From Paenibacillus sp. SZ31 (GTDB lineage Bacteria; Bacillota; Bacilli; Paenibacillales; Paenibacillaceae): a stretch of 64,000 nucleotides of DNA. Position 1 is the stretch's first letter. Each line of letters starts with the position of its first letter. Location: assembly GCF_012912005.1 (NCBI RefSeq), contig NZ_JABBEA010000008.1, forward strand, positions 124,001-188,000. Direction: 5' to 3'. The notes beneath the pieces are model-generated. The model was not told the DNA's origin, did not search any database, and saw nothing but the letters and a program-made list of their open reading frames with translations. The translations under genes were made by a program, and so were the position numbers. Shown here one piece after another: positions 1 through 9,286 of this stretch.

Positions 1-911
1 TGCCGGAATAGCTGGCTTAGCTCCAGGAACTGATCTATCTCCAAACGGTGAACCGGTCTGAACTCTTCGCTACTTCTGGCTCTGGAATGAAGCGTAAGCT
101 TCAGCCCTTCTTGTTGCAGCAAATATTTCGCGTTGACCGGATAATGACGTCCCTCAAACAGATGAAGGGGCCCCAGCAATGTCTGTAATCGTTCGGCTCT
201 TGCTTGATCCTGCTGCCAATTTTCGATGATCCACACGTACAGATCCGGATGGAAGTTGGTCAGAATGCCACTGTAGCCGTGTGCACCTGCTTGCAGCGAT
301 CCTAGATACGAAGTGCCGTTGGCATTATAAATTTTGAGCGGTGTCCCTTGAACGGCTGCGACCTTCTGACGGATCTGTTCCAGATCACAGCTTGTTTCCT
401 TGAGAAAGAAAAAACGTCCGCTATCTGCGCACCACTTCAGCAATTCTGGAGACAACAAGCGATGGTATGGAATTGGACATTCGTACAGACCCAGTTTCAC
501 ATCTGGCAACCGTTCCATGATAGTGCTCAGATTGCGTTTCCACACCTCATCGTCGTCATTAGGACCTGCTATACGACTTGTCACAAGAATGACAGCATCA
601 ACACCTGTCTGCGCAATTGCCGTTAACTCCGTAATTTGTTCCTGCAAATCATCCAAATTATGACCGGAAGCAACAACTGGCACTCTCCCTTTTGTTTTTT
701 CCACTACGAATGTGGCCAAGTCTACTCTCTCTTGTAGCGATAGATGGAGCATTTCGCTAGAAAGACAAACCGCGAATAGACCATGCACCCCTTTACCCAA
801 ATACCACTCGATTAATTCTTCTAATGCCGTATAGTCAATCTCATTGTCCTCCGTGAACGGAGTGAGCATAACTGGCCACACGCCGTCCGGGAATAAAGTA
901 TCGTTCAACAT
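1..911 (-). CDS. DapA-family (dihydrodipicolinate synthase / N-acetylneuraminate lyase) aldolase, 3' end cut by window edge
   Basis: The minus strand is open from ATG at 911 to the window edge, giving about 303 residues, close to the full length of this TIM-barrel family. The N-terminus (VMLTPFTEDNEID) is the usual family start and FFLKETS carries the lysine expected to form the Schiff base with a 2-keto acid. Members cleave or condense pyruvate with an aldehyde: DapA makes dihydrodipicolinate, NanA splits sialic acid, and others act on keto-deoxy sugars. The substrate cannot be read from the sequence. A divergent AraC regulator starts 178 bp away, which favours a sugar-acid catabolic role over lysine biosynthesis. 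The C-terminal end lies outside the window. Confidence 0.85.
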   Translation of the reverse strand, partial: MLNDTLFPDGVWPVMLTPFTEDNEIDYTALEELIEWYLGKGVHGLFAVCLSSEMLHLSLQERVDLATFVVEKTKGRVPVVASGHNLDDLQEQITELTAIAQTGVDAVILVTSRIAGPNDDDEVWKRNLSTIMERLPDVKLGLYECPIPYHRLLSPELLKWCADSGRFFFLKETSCDLEQIRQKVAAVQGTPLKIYNANGTSYLGSLQAGAHGYSGILTNFHPDLYVWIIENWQQDQARAERLQTLLGPLHLFEGRHYPVNAKYLLQQEGLKLTLHSRARSSEEFRPVHRLEIDQFLELSQLFR

Positions 912-1088
912 ACTGCCTCCTCGCTGACGCCAATTCCATTCTCAGAGATGGCGACCTCCTGATATAATAAGTTCATACCTATCCCTATTATAAAATTGTA
1001 AACGCTATTATCGAATGACATAATAACGCCATTTCATGACATCATGTCGCCATGCGTGTCGTGCTGGAGAGAGTGTGGGTGAATCGAA

Positions 1089-1919
1089 ATGGACATCGTT
1101 CAATATCAATTCTCGAATTTTTCCAAAATCCATAACGTCGATCTGAAATTATACTATTGCGGTACAGAGCAGTGCTTGCCTGGACATGAGGTCGGCCCTA
1201 TGGTGCGTGATTATTACAAAATCCATTATATCCATAGTGGTAAGGGACATTTTCATACCGGAGGCCGGACGTACACACTAGGAAAAGGGCAAGGATTTCT
1301 GATCAGTCCAGAGAAGCTGGCGCATTACCAGGCCGATGATGAAGCTCCATGGACATACTCCTGGATCGCATTCAACGGCATGCAGGTGGAACGCTATCTC
1401 AAGCGATCATCCTTATCCAACGAACAGCCCGTATTTTCGTCCAATCGGGACGAGTACATTCAATCCTGCTTTTTGGAGATGTTCAAAGCAACGGAGCATA
1501 ACCTGACAGACGAACTTCGGCTGTTGGGCGCCCTTTATTCCTTCCTGTCTGTCATATTGGACCCAGCTTCCATGCCCGTTACCTCACCAGGTGCACGAGG
1601 TCAATATGTGGAACAAGCCATTGCATTCATCGAACATAACTATGCAACGGATCTGAGTGTCGAACAACTGGCTGCACGTTTGAAGATCAATCGCAAATAT
1701 CTGTCCAAAATCTTCAAAGACACCACTGGGTTCACACCTCAACAGTATGTGATTCAATACCGGATGAATCGCGCCAGCGAGCTTATTCAGAAGTCTTCCC
1801 TTTCGATGAATGAGATCGCATGCAGCGTCGGATACAAAGACCCCTTCCAGTTCTCTCGTATGTTCAAAAAAGTAATGGGCGCAGCTCCACGAGATTACCG
1901 CAACGAAAAAAAGGAGTAG
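1089..1919 (+). CDS. AraC family transcriptional regulator
   Basis: This 276-residue protein has the usual two-part layout. An N-terminal cupin-type effector and dimerisation domain spans about residues 20-160 (motifs GKGHFHTGGRTYTLGKGQGF and YSWIAFNG). A C-terminal double helix-turn-helix spans about 175-272 (LSVEQLAARLKINRKYLSKIFK and the second-helix signature GYKDPFQFSRMFKK). It is divergent from the DapA-family gene and probably controls it in response to a sugar or sugar acid; that link rests on position only. The ribosome binding site is weak (GGGTG about 9 nt before ATG). Confidence 0.88.
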   Translation: MDIVQYQFSNFSKIHNVDLKLYYCGTEQCLPGHEVGPMVRDYYKIHYIHSGKGHFHTGGRTYTLGKGQGFLISPEKLAHYQADDEAPWTYSWIAFNGMQVERYLKRSSLSNEQPVFSSNRDEYIQSCFLEMFKATEHNLTDELRLLGALYSFLSVILDPASMPVTSPGARGQYVEQAIAFIEHNYATDLSVEQLAARLKINRKYLSKIFKDTTGFTPQQYVIQYRMNRASELIQKSSLSMNEIACSVGYKDPFQFSRMFKKVMGAAPRDYRNEKKE

Positions 1920-2026
1920 CCTGTCCGAATCGTTCCATACGATGCTCCCAACCGCTTCAAATGTCAGATTCTGACGATCAAGTCAGAACCGTACGTCCAG
2001 GTAGTCAGCGTCATGATCATGATCAA

Positions 2027-2066
2027 TTGAAAAAGCCCGCACCATATGGCGCAGGCTTTTTTTCCG
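2027..2066. terminator. Bidirectional intrinsic terminator
   Basis: A GC-rich hairpin (AAAAGCCCGCACCATATGGCG and its partner GCAGGCTTTTTTT) lies between the converging AraC gene and the AraC/binding-protein composite gene. Poly-A and poly-T flanks suit termination in both directions. Confidence 0.85.
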
Positions 2067-2101
2067 AATATACTCGGATCAAAATTTCCCCATACTTTGC
2101 T

Positions 2102-3097
2102 TTATTCAGCAATCATTTTAGGAAACTCATCCAGCAGCATGTCGCTCGTCAGCATATCTTCATAATTCCATTTGGACTCGATGAAAGTGACTTTTCCGCT
2201 TTGCACAGCGGGGAGTTTTTTCCAAAGTGGCGTTTCCAGCAGTTCCTTGAAGGACGATTCGGCTTCATCATTCTCAGGATACAATACGAATAGATGGTCA
2301 CCTACAAGCATCTCATGCATCAGCTCAGGCGAAATTTCAATGAACGGGGAGCCTGCGGCCGGCTCAATGCCTTTCACCTTCTCAGACATCTTATAGCCTT
2401 GCGGTTGGTACAACAGTTCAGGCACGCCGCCTGTTTTCATCAGGTACATCGTCCGATCCCAATAATACATCAGCACCACAGCCGTTTCGCCTTCAGCGAC
2501 TTGGCCTTGAGCCCGTATCTCGCTCCACATCTTTTCTGCCTTGACATTATAATCAGCCAGCAATTGCTTGGCCTTATCCTGTCTGCCTACGATCTCTCCG
2601 ATCACCGGAAGACGTTCGTTCAATGGCAGATTCTGATCAAAGACAACGGTCGGTGATATTTTGGATATTTCATCATACTGCTTATCCAGTACATAACCCA
2701 GCATGGTCAGATCAGGTTCCAGGGACAGGATTTTCTCAAAACTCGTGGGAAAACCGATATCCTCTGCTGGCGTGATCTCTTTATCCTCATATGCCGAATT
2801 GGCAATAAATCTACGGTCGATCCCGACAGGTTGTACACCCAGCGCAAGCAGATCTCCAATGGAATTGCCCTGAAGCACAACACGTTGCGGCTTCTCCGGT
2901 ATACTGACTTCATGTCCTTGGTTGTCCGTGTATAGCCTTTCGGAAGGCGTTGTACTTGCCTGTTGACTCGTTTGCGTTTCTACAGTGGATGTAGAGGTTG
3001 TGCTTGCATTCCCCCCGGCAGGTGCGCAAGCGCTGACCATAATGGTCAGGCATAACAGCATGACAGCCCCCAATGATACTTTGGTATTTCTGTACAT
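2102..3097 (-). CDS. Internal-start iron-siderophore substrate-binding lipoprotein within composite gene A
   Basis: This is the same frame as the composite gene, starting at an internal ATG with GGAGAGG 11 nt upstream. The product of 331 residues has a positively charged start (MYRNTKVS), a hydrophobic stretch and a lipobox ending at cysteine (VSAC), then the two-lobe ferric-siderophore binding fold (RVVLQGNSIGDLLALGVQPVG, LEPDLTMLG, ISPTVVF). Length and signal peptide match free-standing lipoproteins of this family, so I think this form is made from the Fur-controlled internal promoter. No permease is adjacent; the FecCD double permease at 10.7-12.8 kb is a possible partner. Confidence 0.6.
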   Translation of the reverse strand: MYRNTKVSLGAVMLLCLTIMVSACAPAGGNASTTSTSTVETQTSQQASTTPSERLYTDNQGHEVSIPEKPQRVVLQGNSIGDLLALGVQPVGIDRRFIANSAYEDKEITPAEDIGFPTSFEKILSLEPDLTMLGYVLDKQYDEISKISPTVVFDQNLPLNERLPVIGEIVGRQDKAKQLLADYNVKAEKMWSEIRAQGQVAEGETAVVLMYYWDRTMYLMKTGGVPELLYQPQGYKMSEKVKGIEPAAGSPFIEISPELMHEMLVGDHLFVLYPENDEAESSFKELLETPLWKKLPAVQSGKVTFIESKWNYEDMLTSDMLLDEFPKMIAE

Positions 3098-4054
3098 CGA
3101 TAAATCGTTCCTCTCCATATGTTGATAATGATTATCATATTCATTACCAATATAACCTTGTCTTCTGCGTTCTGCATTAGACAATCTAAGCCTGGTTATA
3201 GGACGATCCATTCTTTTGGTTTGATCACGAGCTTCTGACCTATAATTACCGGGTGTCACTCCCACCGTCTTCTTGAAAATGCGGATAAAGTAAGATAGAT
3301 CCGTGTAACCCACGCCCGACGCCACTTCCTGTAAAGAAGCCTCCGTTTGTTCCAGCAATTCACAGGCTATTTCCATTCGAATTTGAATCAGATAATCAAT
3401 GAGACTGTTTCCGGTCTTCATTTTGAACTGTTTTGCTACATATGCAGCACTATAGTTAAGCTGCTCAGCAACCGTGGATAACGTTATTGATTCCCTGTAA
3501 TGTTCACGTATGTATTGAGTGGCTTGCTCAACTAGATCAGGTTTAACATTAGCTTCCGTATGTATCTTCCATTGTCTCTCGACTTCGTACGCAAACTGAT
3601 ACAGCTGCGATTTCACCTGCAATCGTTCCAGTGAGTTAGGCTTCAGCCAGATGTGGAGCATTTTCTTAAGTTGAAGCAGTAATTCCACCGAATCATTGGG
3701 AGCAAAAGCATATTGCCTTTGAAATGGACTGCTGCTCTCAAATTGTCTTTGGACAGACGGTACAGCCGTGTTGGAGAGAGAAGTTTTATATAACACCAGA
3801 TAGTATTCCATTCTCTCTCTAACCGGACCGATATCCAGATGACCTCCCTTCCCACTATGGATGATATAAAAACGTTCAACATCATGCTTCACACCATCGA
3901 GCCGAAAACAAGCGGTACCACGAGCAATATATAAATATCCAGATGCAGGAAAACGATAGGAGCTCAACGCTTCACCTGGATTTAGAAACTTATAGCGAAT
4001 ATCCATGAGTTGAATATTGGCATAATCCCATAACATTAAATCATCGTCGTTCAA
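2102..4054 (-). CDS. AraC regulator fused in frame to a siderophore-binding lipoprotein (composite gene A)
   Basis: A single uninterrupted frame of 650 codons. Residues 1-290 are an AraC regulator: a cupin-like N-terminal part and a C-terminal double helix-turn-helix (LSTVAEQLNYSAAYVAKQFK, then GYTDLSYFIRIFKK). Residues about 320-650 are a complete iron-siderophore ABC substrate-binding lipoprotein with its own signal peptide, a lipobox (MVSAC) and a FhuD/FepB-like fold. Between them lies a Fur box read as codons for DNHYQ, followed by GGAGAGG and ATG at 3097, an evident internal translation start. The start chosen is TTG 4054, preceded by GGGGGAA at a good distance; an upstream in-frame ATG at 4102 sits inside another Fur box and has no ribosome site. 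Full-length product would have a cytoplasmic DNA-binding head, one membrane segment and an external binding domain; separate lipoprotein production from 3097 is equally supported. Confidence 0.8.
   Translation of the reverse strand: MNDDDLMLWDYANIQLMDIRYKFLNPGEALSSYRFPASGYLYIARGTACFRLDGVKHDVERFYIIHSGKGGHLDIGPVRERMEYYLVLYKTSLSNTAVPSVQRQFESSSPFQRQYAFAPNDSVELLLQLKKMLHIWLKPNSLERLQVKSQLYQFAYEVERQWKIHTEANVKPDLVEQATQYIREHYRESITLSTVAEQLNYSAAYVAKQFKMKTGNSLIDYLIQIRMEIACELLEQTEASLQEVASGVGYTDLSYFIRIFKKTVGVTPGNYRSEARDQTKRMDRPITRLRLSNAERRRQGYIGNEYDNHYQHMERNDLSMYRNTKVSLGAVMLLCLTIMVSACAPAGGNASTTSTSTVETQTSQQASTTPSERLYTDNQGHEVSIPEKPQRVVLQGNSIGDLLALGVQPVGIDRRFIANSAYEDKEITPAEDIGFPTSFEKILSLEPDLTMLGYVLDKQYDEISKISPTVVFDQNLPLNERLPVIGEIVGRQDKAKQLLADYNVKAEKMWSEIRAQGQVAEGETAVVLMYYWDRTMYLMKTGGVPELLYQPQGYKMSEKVKGIEPAAGSPFIEISPELMHEMLVGDHLFVLYPENDEAESSFKELLETPLWKKLPAVQSGKVTFIESKWNYEDMLTSDMLLDEFPKMIAE
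3123..3137. promoter_or_regulatory. Fur box inside composite gene A
   Basis: TGATAATGATTATCA matches the 15-bp Fur core exactly. It is coding sequence (DNHYQ on the minus strand), and exactly 25 nt separate it from the internal ATG at 3097. Composite gene D has the same 25-nt spacing. Confidence 0.8.
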
Positions 4055-4086
4055 AATAATTCCCCCTTTCCTATGGGAAGTATAAT

Positions 4087-4101
4087 TGATAACAATTATC
4101 A
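4087..4101. promoter_or_regulatory. Fur box upstream of composite gene A
   Basis: TGATAACAATTATCA has one mismatch from the consensus Fur core. It lies 33 nt upstream of the chosen TTG start, so the AraC part should also be iron-repressed. Confidence 0.75.
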
Positions 4102-4287
4102 TTTACAACAAATTTTTAACTGCTACATCCTTCGGTTAGTAAAAAAAGAAATATTTCCAATTTCATAGAAATATCGACATTCAAGATATCTTCATTCAAG
4201 CTTCATTCTTTCCCTTCACTTCTATAGTAAGATGATGTGGACTTACCCATAAACTAGATACTGCAATTCCACAAGGAGGATTTCCAT

Positions 4288-5007
4288 ATGAAAAGTTATC
4301 TTGTGTTCGGTGCAAGCAAAGGATTAGGAGATGCCTTCGTCAGAGGTGTGCCCGAACAGGGCGATAAAGTCTGGGTCGTTTCTCGAAGCAGACCGGAAAG
4401 CCTGGATTTGAGTGATGGTGTACAGCGGATATGGATACAGGCCGATCTTTCTGAGCTGAACGCCGCCACCATTGTCACGGACCAGTTGAAGAATGAACCT
4501 TTGGATGTACTCATATACAATGTAGGCATTTGGGAGAAAGAAGGCTTCGAGGATCACTATACGTTCGATAAAGACGAGCCTGCGGACATCAGTCATCTGA
4601 TCCATGTTAATATCACTTCAACCATCGTATGTATTCAGGCATTATTGCCTCATCTACGACAATCTGCAGCGGGCAAAATCATTCTCATTGGTTCAACAGC
4701 CGGTCTGAATAATGCCAATAGTACACAAGTATCTTTTGTCGCCTCCAAGTTTGCCATTCGCGGAATCACAGAGGCTCTGAGAGAACATACCCGACATGAC
4801 GGCATTGCCGTTACATGTATTAACCCCGGAGAGCTGGCAGCGGAGATCCCTTATGAAGAAGGACCGGATCGAGCTCTTGCTGAGTATGACGGGACACGTA
4901 TTCCACTTCAGGACATGGTTTCTATCGTTCGTTGTATCGTGAATTTATCCAAAGCAGCTTGTGTAAAAGAGATCAACATGCCAGCACTAACGGATATGAA
5001 CACCTAG
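4288..5007 (+). CDS. SDR family protein with Phe in place of the catalytic Tyr
   Basis: A 239-residue short-chain dehydrogenase/reductase fold. The N-terminal nucleotide-binding motif is GASKGLG and the family serine occurs in LIGSTAGL. The usual YxxxK active-site pair reads FVASK (codon TTT), so the catalytic tyrosine is replaced by phenylalanine while the lysine remains. Oxidoreductase activity may be lost or altered; some SDR proteins act as NAD(P)-binding regulators. AAGGAGG precedes the ATG at good spacing. Its role beside an iron regulator is not evident. Confidence 0.8.
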   Translation: MKSYLVFGASKGLGDAFVRGVPEQGDKVWVVSRSRPESLDLSDGVQRIWIQADLSELNAATIVTDQLKNEPLDVLIYNVGIWEKEGFEDHYTFDKDEPADISHLIHVNITSTIVCIQALLPHLRQSAAGKIILIGSTAGLNNANSTQVSFVASKFAIRGITEALREHTRHDGIAVTCINPGELAAEIPYEEGPDRALAEYDGTRIPLQDMVSIVRCIVNLSKAACVKEINMPALTDMNT

Positions 5008-5042
5008 CTAGAATAAGAATATTCCAATACTTAACGGTACAG

Positions 5043-5080
5043 AAAAAAGCCCGCTTCTCTTAAATGAGGGCGGGCTTTTG
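5043..5080. terminator. Bidirectional terminator between SDR and chemoreceptor genes
   Basis: The hairpin AAAAAAGCCCGC ... GCGGGCTTTT lies between converging genes. Confidence 0.85.
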
Positions 5081-5103
5081 GCACAGTTTAACGGGCAATG
5101 CAT

Positions 5104-6849
5104 TTAAATGTTAAACCCTTTTACAAGGTCGTTAAGACGTAGCGCACTTTCCTTCACTTGATCCGACTGACTCGTTACTTGCAATGATTGCTCAGTAGAG
5201 GACACCATATGTTCAGCAATATGCTGACTCGATGCAGCGGATTGCTCACTGGCCGTCGCAATCTCATGAATGGCTCTCACCAACGTCTCAACGGTTTCAT
5301 TCACCTGACGCGCCGTCGTGTGGAGATCATTCACTGTGTTGGCTTGTTCAACTGCATGAGTGTAATACTCATCTGCCGTATCTTCCAACAACTTATAGTC
5401 ATTGCCCACTTGGTTGAACATAAAGGTAAGCATTTCCTTCGCGCTAGAAGACAGAAGAGCGACAGACTCTGTGACCTCACTTGTAACATGCCGGATCTCG
5501 TCTGCAGCTTGTCTGGAGCCATCTGCCAATTTTCGGATCTCCTCAGCTACAACGGCAAAGCCACGTCCTGCTTCACCTGCACGAGCCGCTTCAATGGAAG
5601 CATTCAATGCGAGCAAGTTGGTCTGCGAGGTAATATCCAGAATGGACTGGGACAGAACACCGATCTGGTCCACTGCATGGGCACGCTCCAATGCATCATT
5701 CATCTTCACGCTCGCACTCGTATACATATCCTGGGCTGCCTTACTAGATACACTAGCCTCCTGCTTCAGAACCTCAGCTTTGCCGCTAGTAACATTAGCA
5801 GACTCAGCCTTCTCCTTGGTACGGGCGGAGATGTATTCAGCTGCTCGAAGGACCTCATTAACGGATTGATTCATATTCTCCGTATATGCAGAAGTCTCTT
5901 CCATCGTTGCCGACAACTCTTCTACCGTTGCAGATACCTCACGTATACGCTCATTGAGTTCCGACATGTTCTGATTCGTGAGGTCACTCATCTCATTGAT
6001 CTGCTGAGACTCATTCACCACACTCGTAATTACATTCGAAGTGGAACCCGTCATTTTATGAATGGCACGAGCAATGACACTAATTTCATTCTGACCTTGA
6101 AGCAACTGGGGAGCAATGGTAGCTGACAGGTTGCCCTGTGTAATCTCTTCACAGTAACTATTGATTGCACGCATCCGAGAGCGAATATTTCGAATCGTCA
6201 GATAAGACACAACGACCAGAATGAACAGTGAAGTGAGAAGCACAATGCCAAGAAACAGCGCTGTATCTCGAATGGTGTCTTGGGTTTGCGCATATAAATT
6301 CGCAGATTCTTCTTCATTATATGTACTTAACTTCGTAACCGTTTCCACAATGGCTGTACTGCTTTTGTTAATTCGGTCTCTCTCTTCATCATCATAAGTA
6401 CCCGTTGTTTTCTTGACGTTCATGATCTGTTCAATGTCCTGGTCGTAAACTTCCAGCTTCGCCTTGAGATCATTAAAGATTTCTTGTTCTGTTGTATCAA
6501 GAGTTCTTGCGGTAAACTCGTCCATCCCACCCATAACCTTTTTCTTGTTCTTCTGAACTTGCTCATACTGCTTGTCCGTATATTCTTGCTTATCGAGAAG
6601 CTTGGTATAGTTGGCACGCATATTATAGAAGTCAGCCTTAATCTCCAAAATATTAGTCTGATGCAAGAATCGATCTGTATATAACGCGCCCTGTGCCACT
6701 CTCACGTCATTCATGCCAAATATGCCGAATAGAAATAATACAACGAGTCCAATCAAACTAACGGCAATCATTAATATCAAGGTTGTCGTTATCTTCAGCT
6801 GTTGAATCCCTCTCCCCCTTAATTTATTACTCTCTGATTTCTTAGCCAT
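5104..6849 (-). CDS. Methyl-accepting chemotaxis protein (four-helix-bundle sensor type)
   Basis: This 581-residue chemoreceptor has a first membrane segment at about 25-47, an extracytoplasmic region of about 145 residues predicted helical (4HB_MCP-like), and a second membrane segment at about 195-220. A HAMP domain follows, then the cytoplasmic signalling hairpin with the conserved tip ([20 protein letters not shown]) near 415-435. It binds a ligand outside the cell and controls CheA through CheW. It is divergent from a second chemoreceptor; no che genes are nearby. A possible but weak sigma-D-like promoter lies at 6902-6930 on the minus strand (ACCGATAC with TAAC at 17 bp). Confidence 0.93.
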   Translation of the reverse strand: MAKKSESNKLRGRGIQQLKITTTLILMIAVSLIGLVVLFLFGIFGMNDVRVAQGALYTDRFLHQTNILEIKADFYNMRANYTKLLDKQEYTDKQYEQVQKNKKKVMGGMDEFTARTLDTTEQEIFNDLKAKLEVYDQDIEQIMNVKKTTGTYDDEERDRINKSSTAIVETVTKLSTYNEEESANLYAQTQDTIRDTALFLGIVLLTSLFILVVVSYLTIRNIRSRMRAINSYCEEITQGNLSATIAPQLLQGQNEISVIARAIHKMTGSTSNVITSVVNESQQINEMSDLTNQNMSELNERIREVSATVEELSATMEETSAYTENMNQSVNEVLRAAEYISARTKEKAESANVTSGKAEVLKQEASVSSKAAQDMYTSASVKMNDALERAHAVDQIGVLSQSILDITSQTNLLALNASIEAARAGEAGRGFAVVAEEIRKLADGSRQAADEIRHVTSEVTESVALLSSSAKEMLTFMFNQVGNDYKLLEDTADEYYTHAVEQANTVNDLHTTARQVNETVETLVRAIHEIATASEQSAASSQHIAEHMVSSTEQSLQVTSQSDQVKESALRLNDLVKGFNI

Positions 6850-7117
6850 TCATGCTCCTCCGGTTCTCCATAGGTCTATATTTCACAACGTGATACTTAT
6901 AGTATCGGTGTGTAGTGGTCTCAATTGTTAGCTGCATGTAAAGTTCTGCATCGTTCTGTCCCCACTATGATGTCACTTCCATACTTTCTCGATCCGATCT
7001 TATTCCCATTTCTGTTGATTTTTTTCGTTTAGCCTACAGGAATCTACATAATTATATATATTATTCCGACATATAATTAGAAGCTTTTAGCTTAATACAC
7101 ATCTGGGGAGATGGAAC

Positions 7118-9190
7118 ATGTCAAACATTTTAAGGAATCGGGTATTAAAGAAAACACGAACATCCAGCATCGCGAACACATTATCCATTGTGCTATTGGT
7201 CATTATCGTGGTCGTCTTTGCCGTTCTGGGGACGTTCATGTATTCAAGCACACAAAACATTTTGGTCAAACAACAGGAGTCTATGCTTCAGACCAAGACA
7301 CAAGCGATTGTAAGTGAGTTCGATGCATTATTCAAAGAAAAAGGTTCACTGGTCAAGCAAATGTCTACCAATAAGTTATTTCGACAATACATAGAAACGA
7401 CCGAATCGGCAGAGGTTGCAGCCAGTTCCACATACGCAGCGGAAACTCAGGAAACACTCGCAGCCATTGTTAAGGAAGAGCCTTCGTTCGCCGATGCCTG
7501 GATCGCAGGTTTAGGAGGTAAAGGCTTCTGGCTGCAAAATGATGGTGCGGCTTCCGCCCCGGATTTTGATATCCAAACACGCCCATACTATAATCCGGCT
7601 GTAGCCGCAGACGGGTTATATTTCTCTGATCCGTACATTGATCTTGCAACAGGCAGTGTGCTCATGGGCATATTCTATCCAATCAAAGATGACAATGGTC
7701 AGCTTATTGGATTTGCCGCGGCTGATATTGCATTCAAGGATATCCCGGCCATTATGGAGAGCTACTCACTGGGAAGCACGGGTTACTCCATTCTACTTTC
7801 CAAGACCGGAGATATTCTCTACCATCCGGATCAGGAGAAAGTTTTGAAAGAAAAGATTACGGACACGACTGGCGGTATTGGGGACATCGGCAAAAAGATG
7901 ATCGCTGGGGAATCCGGTGTGCAGTTGATTAATGACAATGGGGAAAGTCGTTATATCGGCTACGCAACCAGTAAAGATACAGGGTGGTCAGTAGGTCTGA
8001 CCATATCCGAGAAAGAAGTTCTCGCGGAATTAAAAACATTCACATGGATTACGCTTGGCGGATTTGCCGTTGCTACCATTTTGCTCGTGATCATCAGTTA
8101 CATTACACTTCGTTATCTGCTCAGAGCAATTCCACAACTGCTTGCCAAGATCAAGCTGATTGAACAAGGGGATCTGACGGTTCAGCTGGATGCGAAGTCC
8201 AATAATGAGATCGGACAGATTGCTCAGGGCCTGAACTCCATGGTGCAGAAGATTCAAGGAATGTTACAGATGGTCGGCAGCTCGGCGCATGTCTTGAATC
8301 AGTCGTCTAACGATCTGCAATCGATATCTTCAAGAACGGCAGGGACCATGAACGACACGTCTACAGCCATCAATGAAATTGCTAATGCGACCAATTATCA
8401 ATCGATTGAGACAGAAAATATTTTACGTAAAACAGGTTCATTATCGTATCAAATCGATGAAATCGCGACGGATGCTCAAGCGATCGAGACGATGGTGCAG
8501 ACATCTGTTGATCAGAGCGGCCAAGGACTCTTAGTCGTTGAACAACTCTCCAAATGGGCTGAGGAGAACCACAATTCTACACAGGCGATGTCCTCCATTA
8601 TTCAGGAGATTGATCTGAGCCGTAATGAAATATCCAGTTTTGTGGACACCGTAAAACAAATTGCTTCACAGACCAACCTGCTGGCACTCAATGCATCGAT
8701 TGAAGCTGCACGTGCTGGTGAACAAGGCAGAGGTTTTGCTGTCGTTGCCGAAGAAGTGCGCAAGCTTGCGGAACAAACTGCACAGGCTACAGAGGAAATC
8801 AACAAGAAGGTACGTGTGATTGAAGAGAAAACCAACATCTCGGTTGAACATACCGTGCGCGGCATGAAAATTGCGGATGAAAATGCCAAATCCGTAGAGG
8901 ACACGAAACAAGTCTTCTTTAGTATTAACAAGGACCTGGAAGATTTGAAATTACGCATGGTCCAGATCACGGGCAATACAAACAATGTTCATAAGCATAA
9001 AGATGAGATTTTCCAAGCGCTGGAGATTATCTCGTCCACTACAGAAGAGAACTCTGCTTCCACAGAAGAAGTTAGCGCCAGCACACAGGAACAATTGGAT
9101 AGTATTGAACAGGTGGCTGATCTTTCGAAGCAGTTGAATCAGTTATCCAATAAATTGCAAGACGAATTGAGCCAGTTCAAGGTCGAATAG
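7118..9190 (+). CDS. Methyl-accepting chemotaxis protein with Cache sensor domain
   Basis: This 690-residue receptor has a membrane segment at about 22-45, a large double-Cache extracellular sensor at about 50-300 ([32 protein letters not shown]), a second membrane segment near 308-332 and HAMP. The signalling domain tip is [20 protein letters not shown] near 520. dCache receptors typically bind amino acids, organic acids or other small metabolites; the ligand is unknown here. The start is ATG 7118 with GGGGAG upstream. Confidence 0.93.
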   Translation: MSNILRNRVLKKTRTSSIANTLSIVLLVIIVVVFAVLGTFMYSSTQNILVKQQESMLQTKTQAIVSEFDALFKEKGSLVKQMSTNKLFRQYIETTESAEVAASSTYAAETQETLAAIVKEEPSFADAWIAGLGGKGFWLQNDGAASAPDFDIQTRPYYNPAVAADGLYFSDPYIDLATGSVLMGIFYPIKDDNGQLIGFAAADIAFKDIPAIMESYSLGSTGYSILLSKTGDILYHPDQEKVLKEKITDTTGGIGDIGKKMIAGESGVQLINDNGESRYIGYATSKDTGWSVGLTISEKEVLAELKTFTWITLGGFAVATILLVIISYITLRYLLRAIPQLLAKIKLIEQGDLTVQLDAKSNNEIGQIAQGLNSMVQKIQGMLQMVGSSAHVLNQSSNDLQSISSRTAGTMNDTSTAINEIANATNYQSIETENILRKTGSLSYQIDEIATDAQAIETMVQTSVDQSGQGLLVVEQLSKWAEENHNSTQAMSSIIQEIDLSRNEISSFVDTVKQIASQTNLLALNASIEAARAGEQGRGFAVVAEEVRKLAEQTAQATEEINKKVRVIEEKTNISVEHTVRGMKIADENAKSVEDTKQVFFSINKDLEDLKLRMVQITGNTNNVHKHKDEIFQALEIISSTTEENSASTEEVSASTQEQLDSIEQVADLSKQLNQLSNKLQDELSQFKVE

Positions 9191-9286
9191 TATAAGTAAC
9201 GGTCTCCATCCTCTTCTCATTTGCGCCTGATCCATTTATTATAAATAGATATGTGTGTACGAAGAGGATTGGAGGAATACATCATC

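Noticed and set aside
5188..6126. 312-codon plus-strand open frame
   Set aside because: Antisense shadow of the chemoreceptor, rich in Cys/His/Arg with no domain.
6902..6930. Sigma-D promoter for the first chemoreceptor
   Set aside because: The -10-like ACCGATAC is fair but the TAAC element is 17 bases away, longer than usual; too weak to list.
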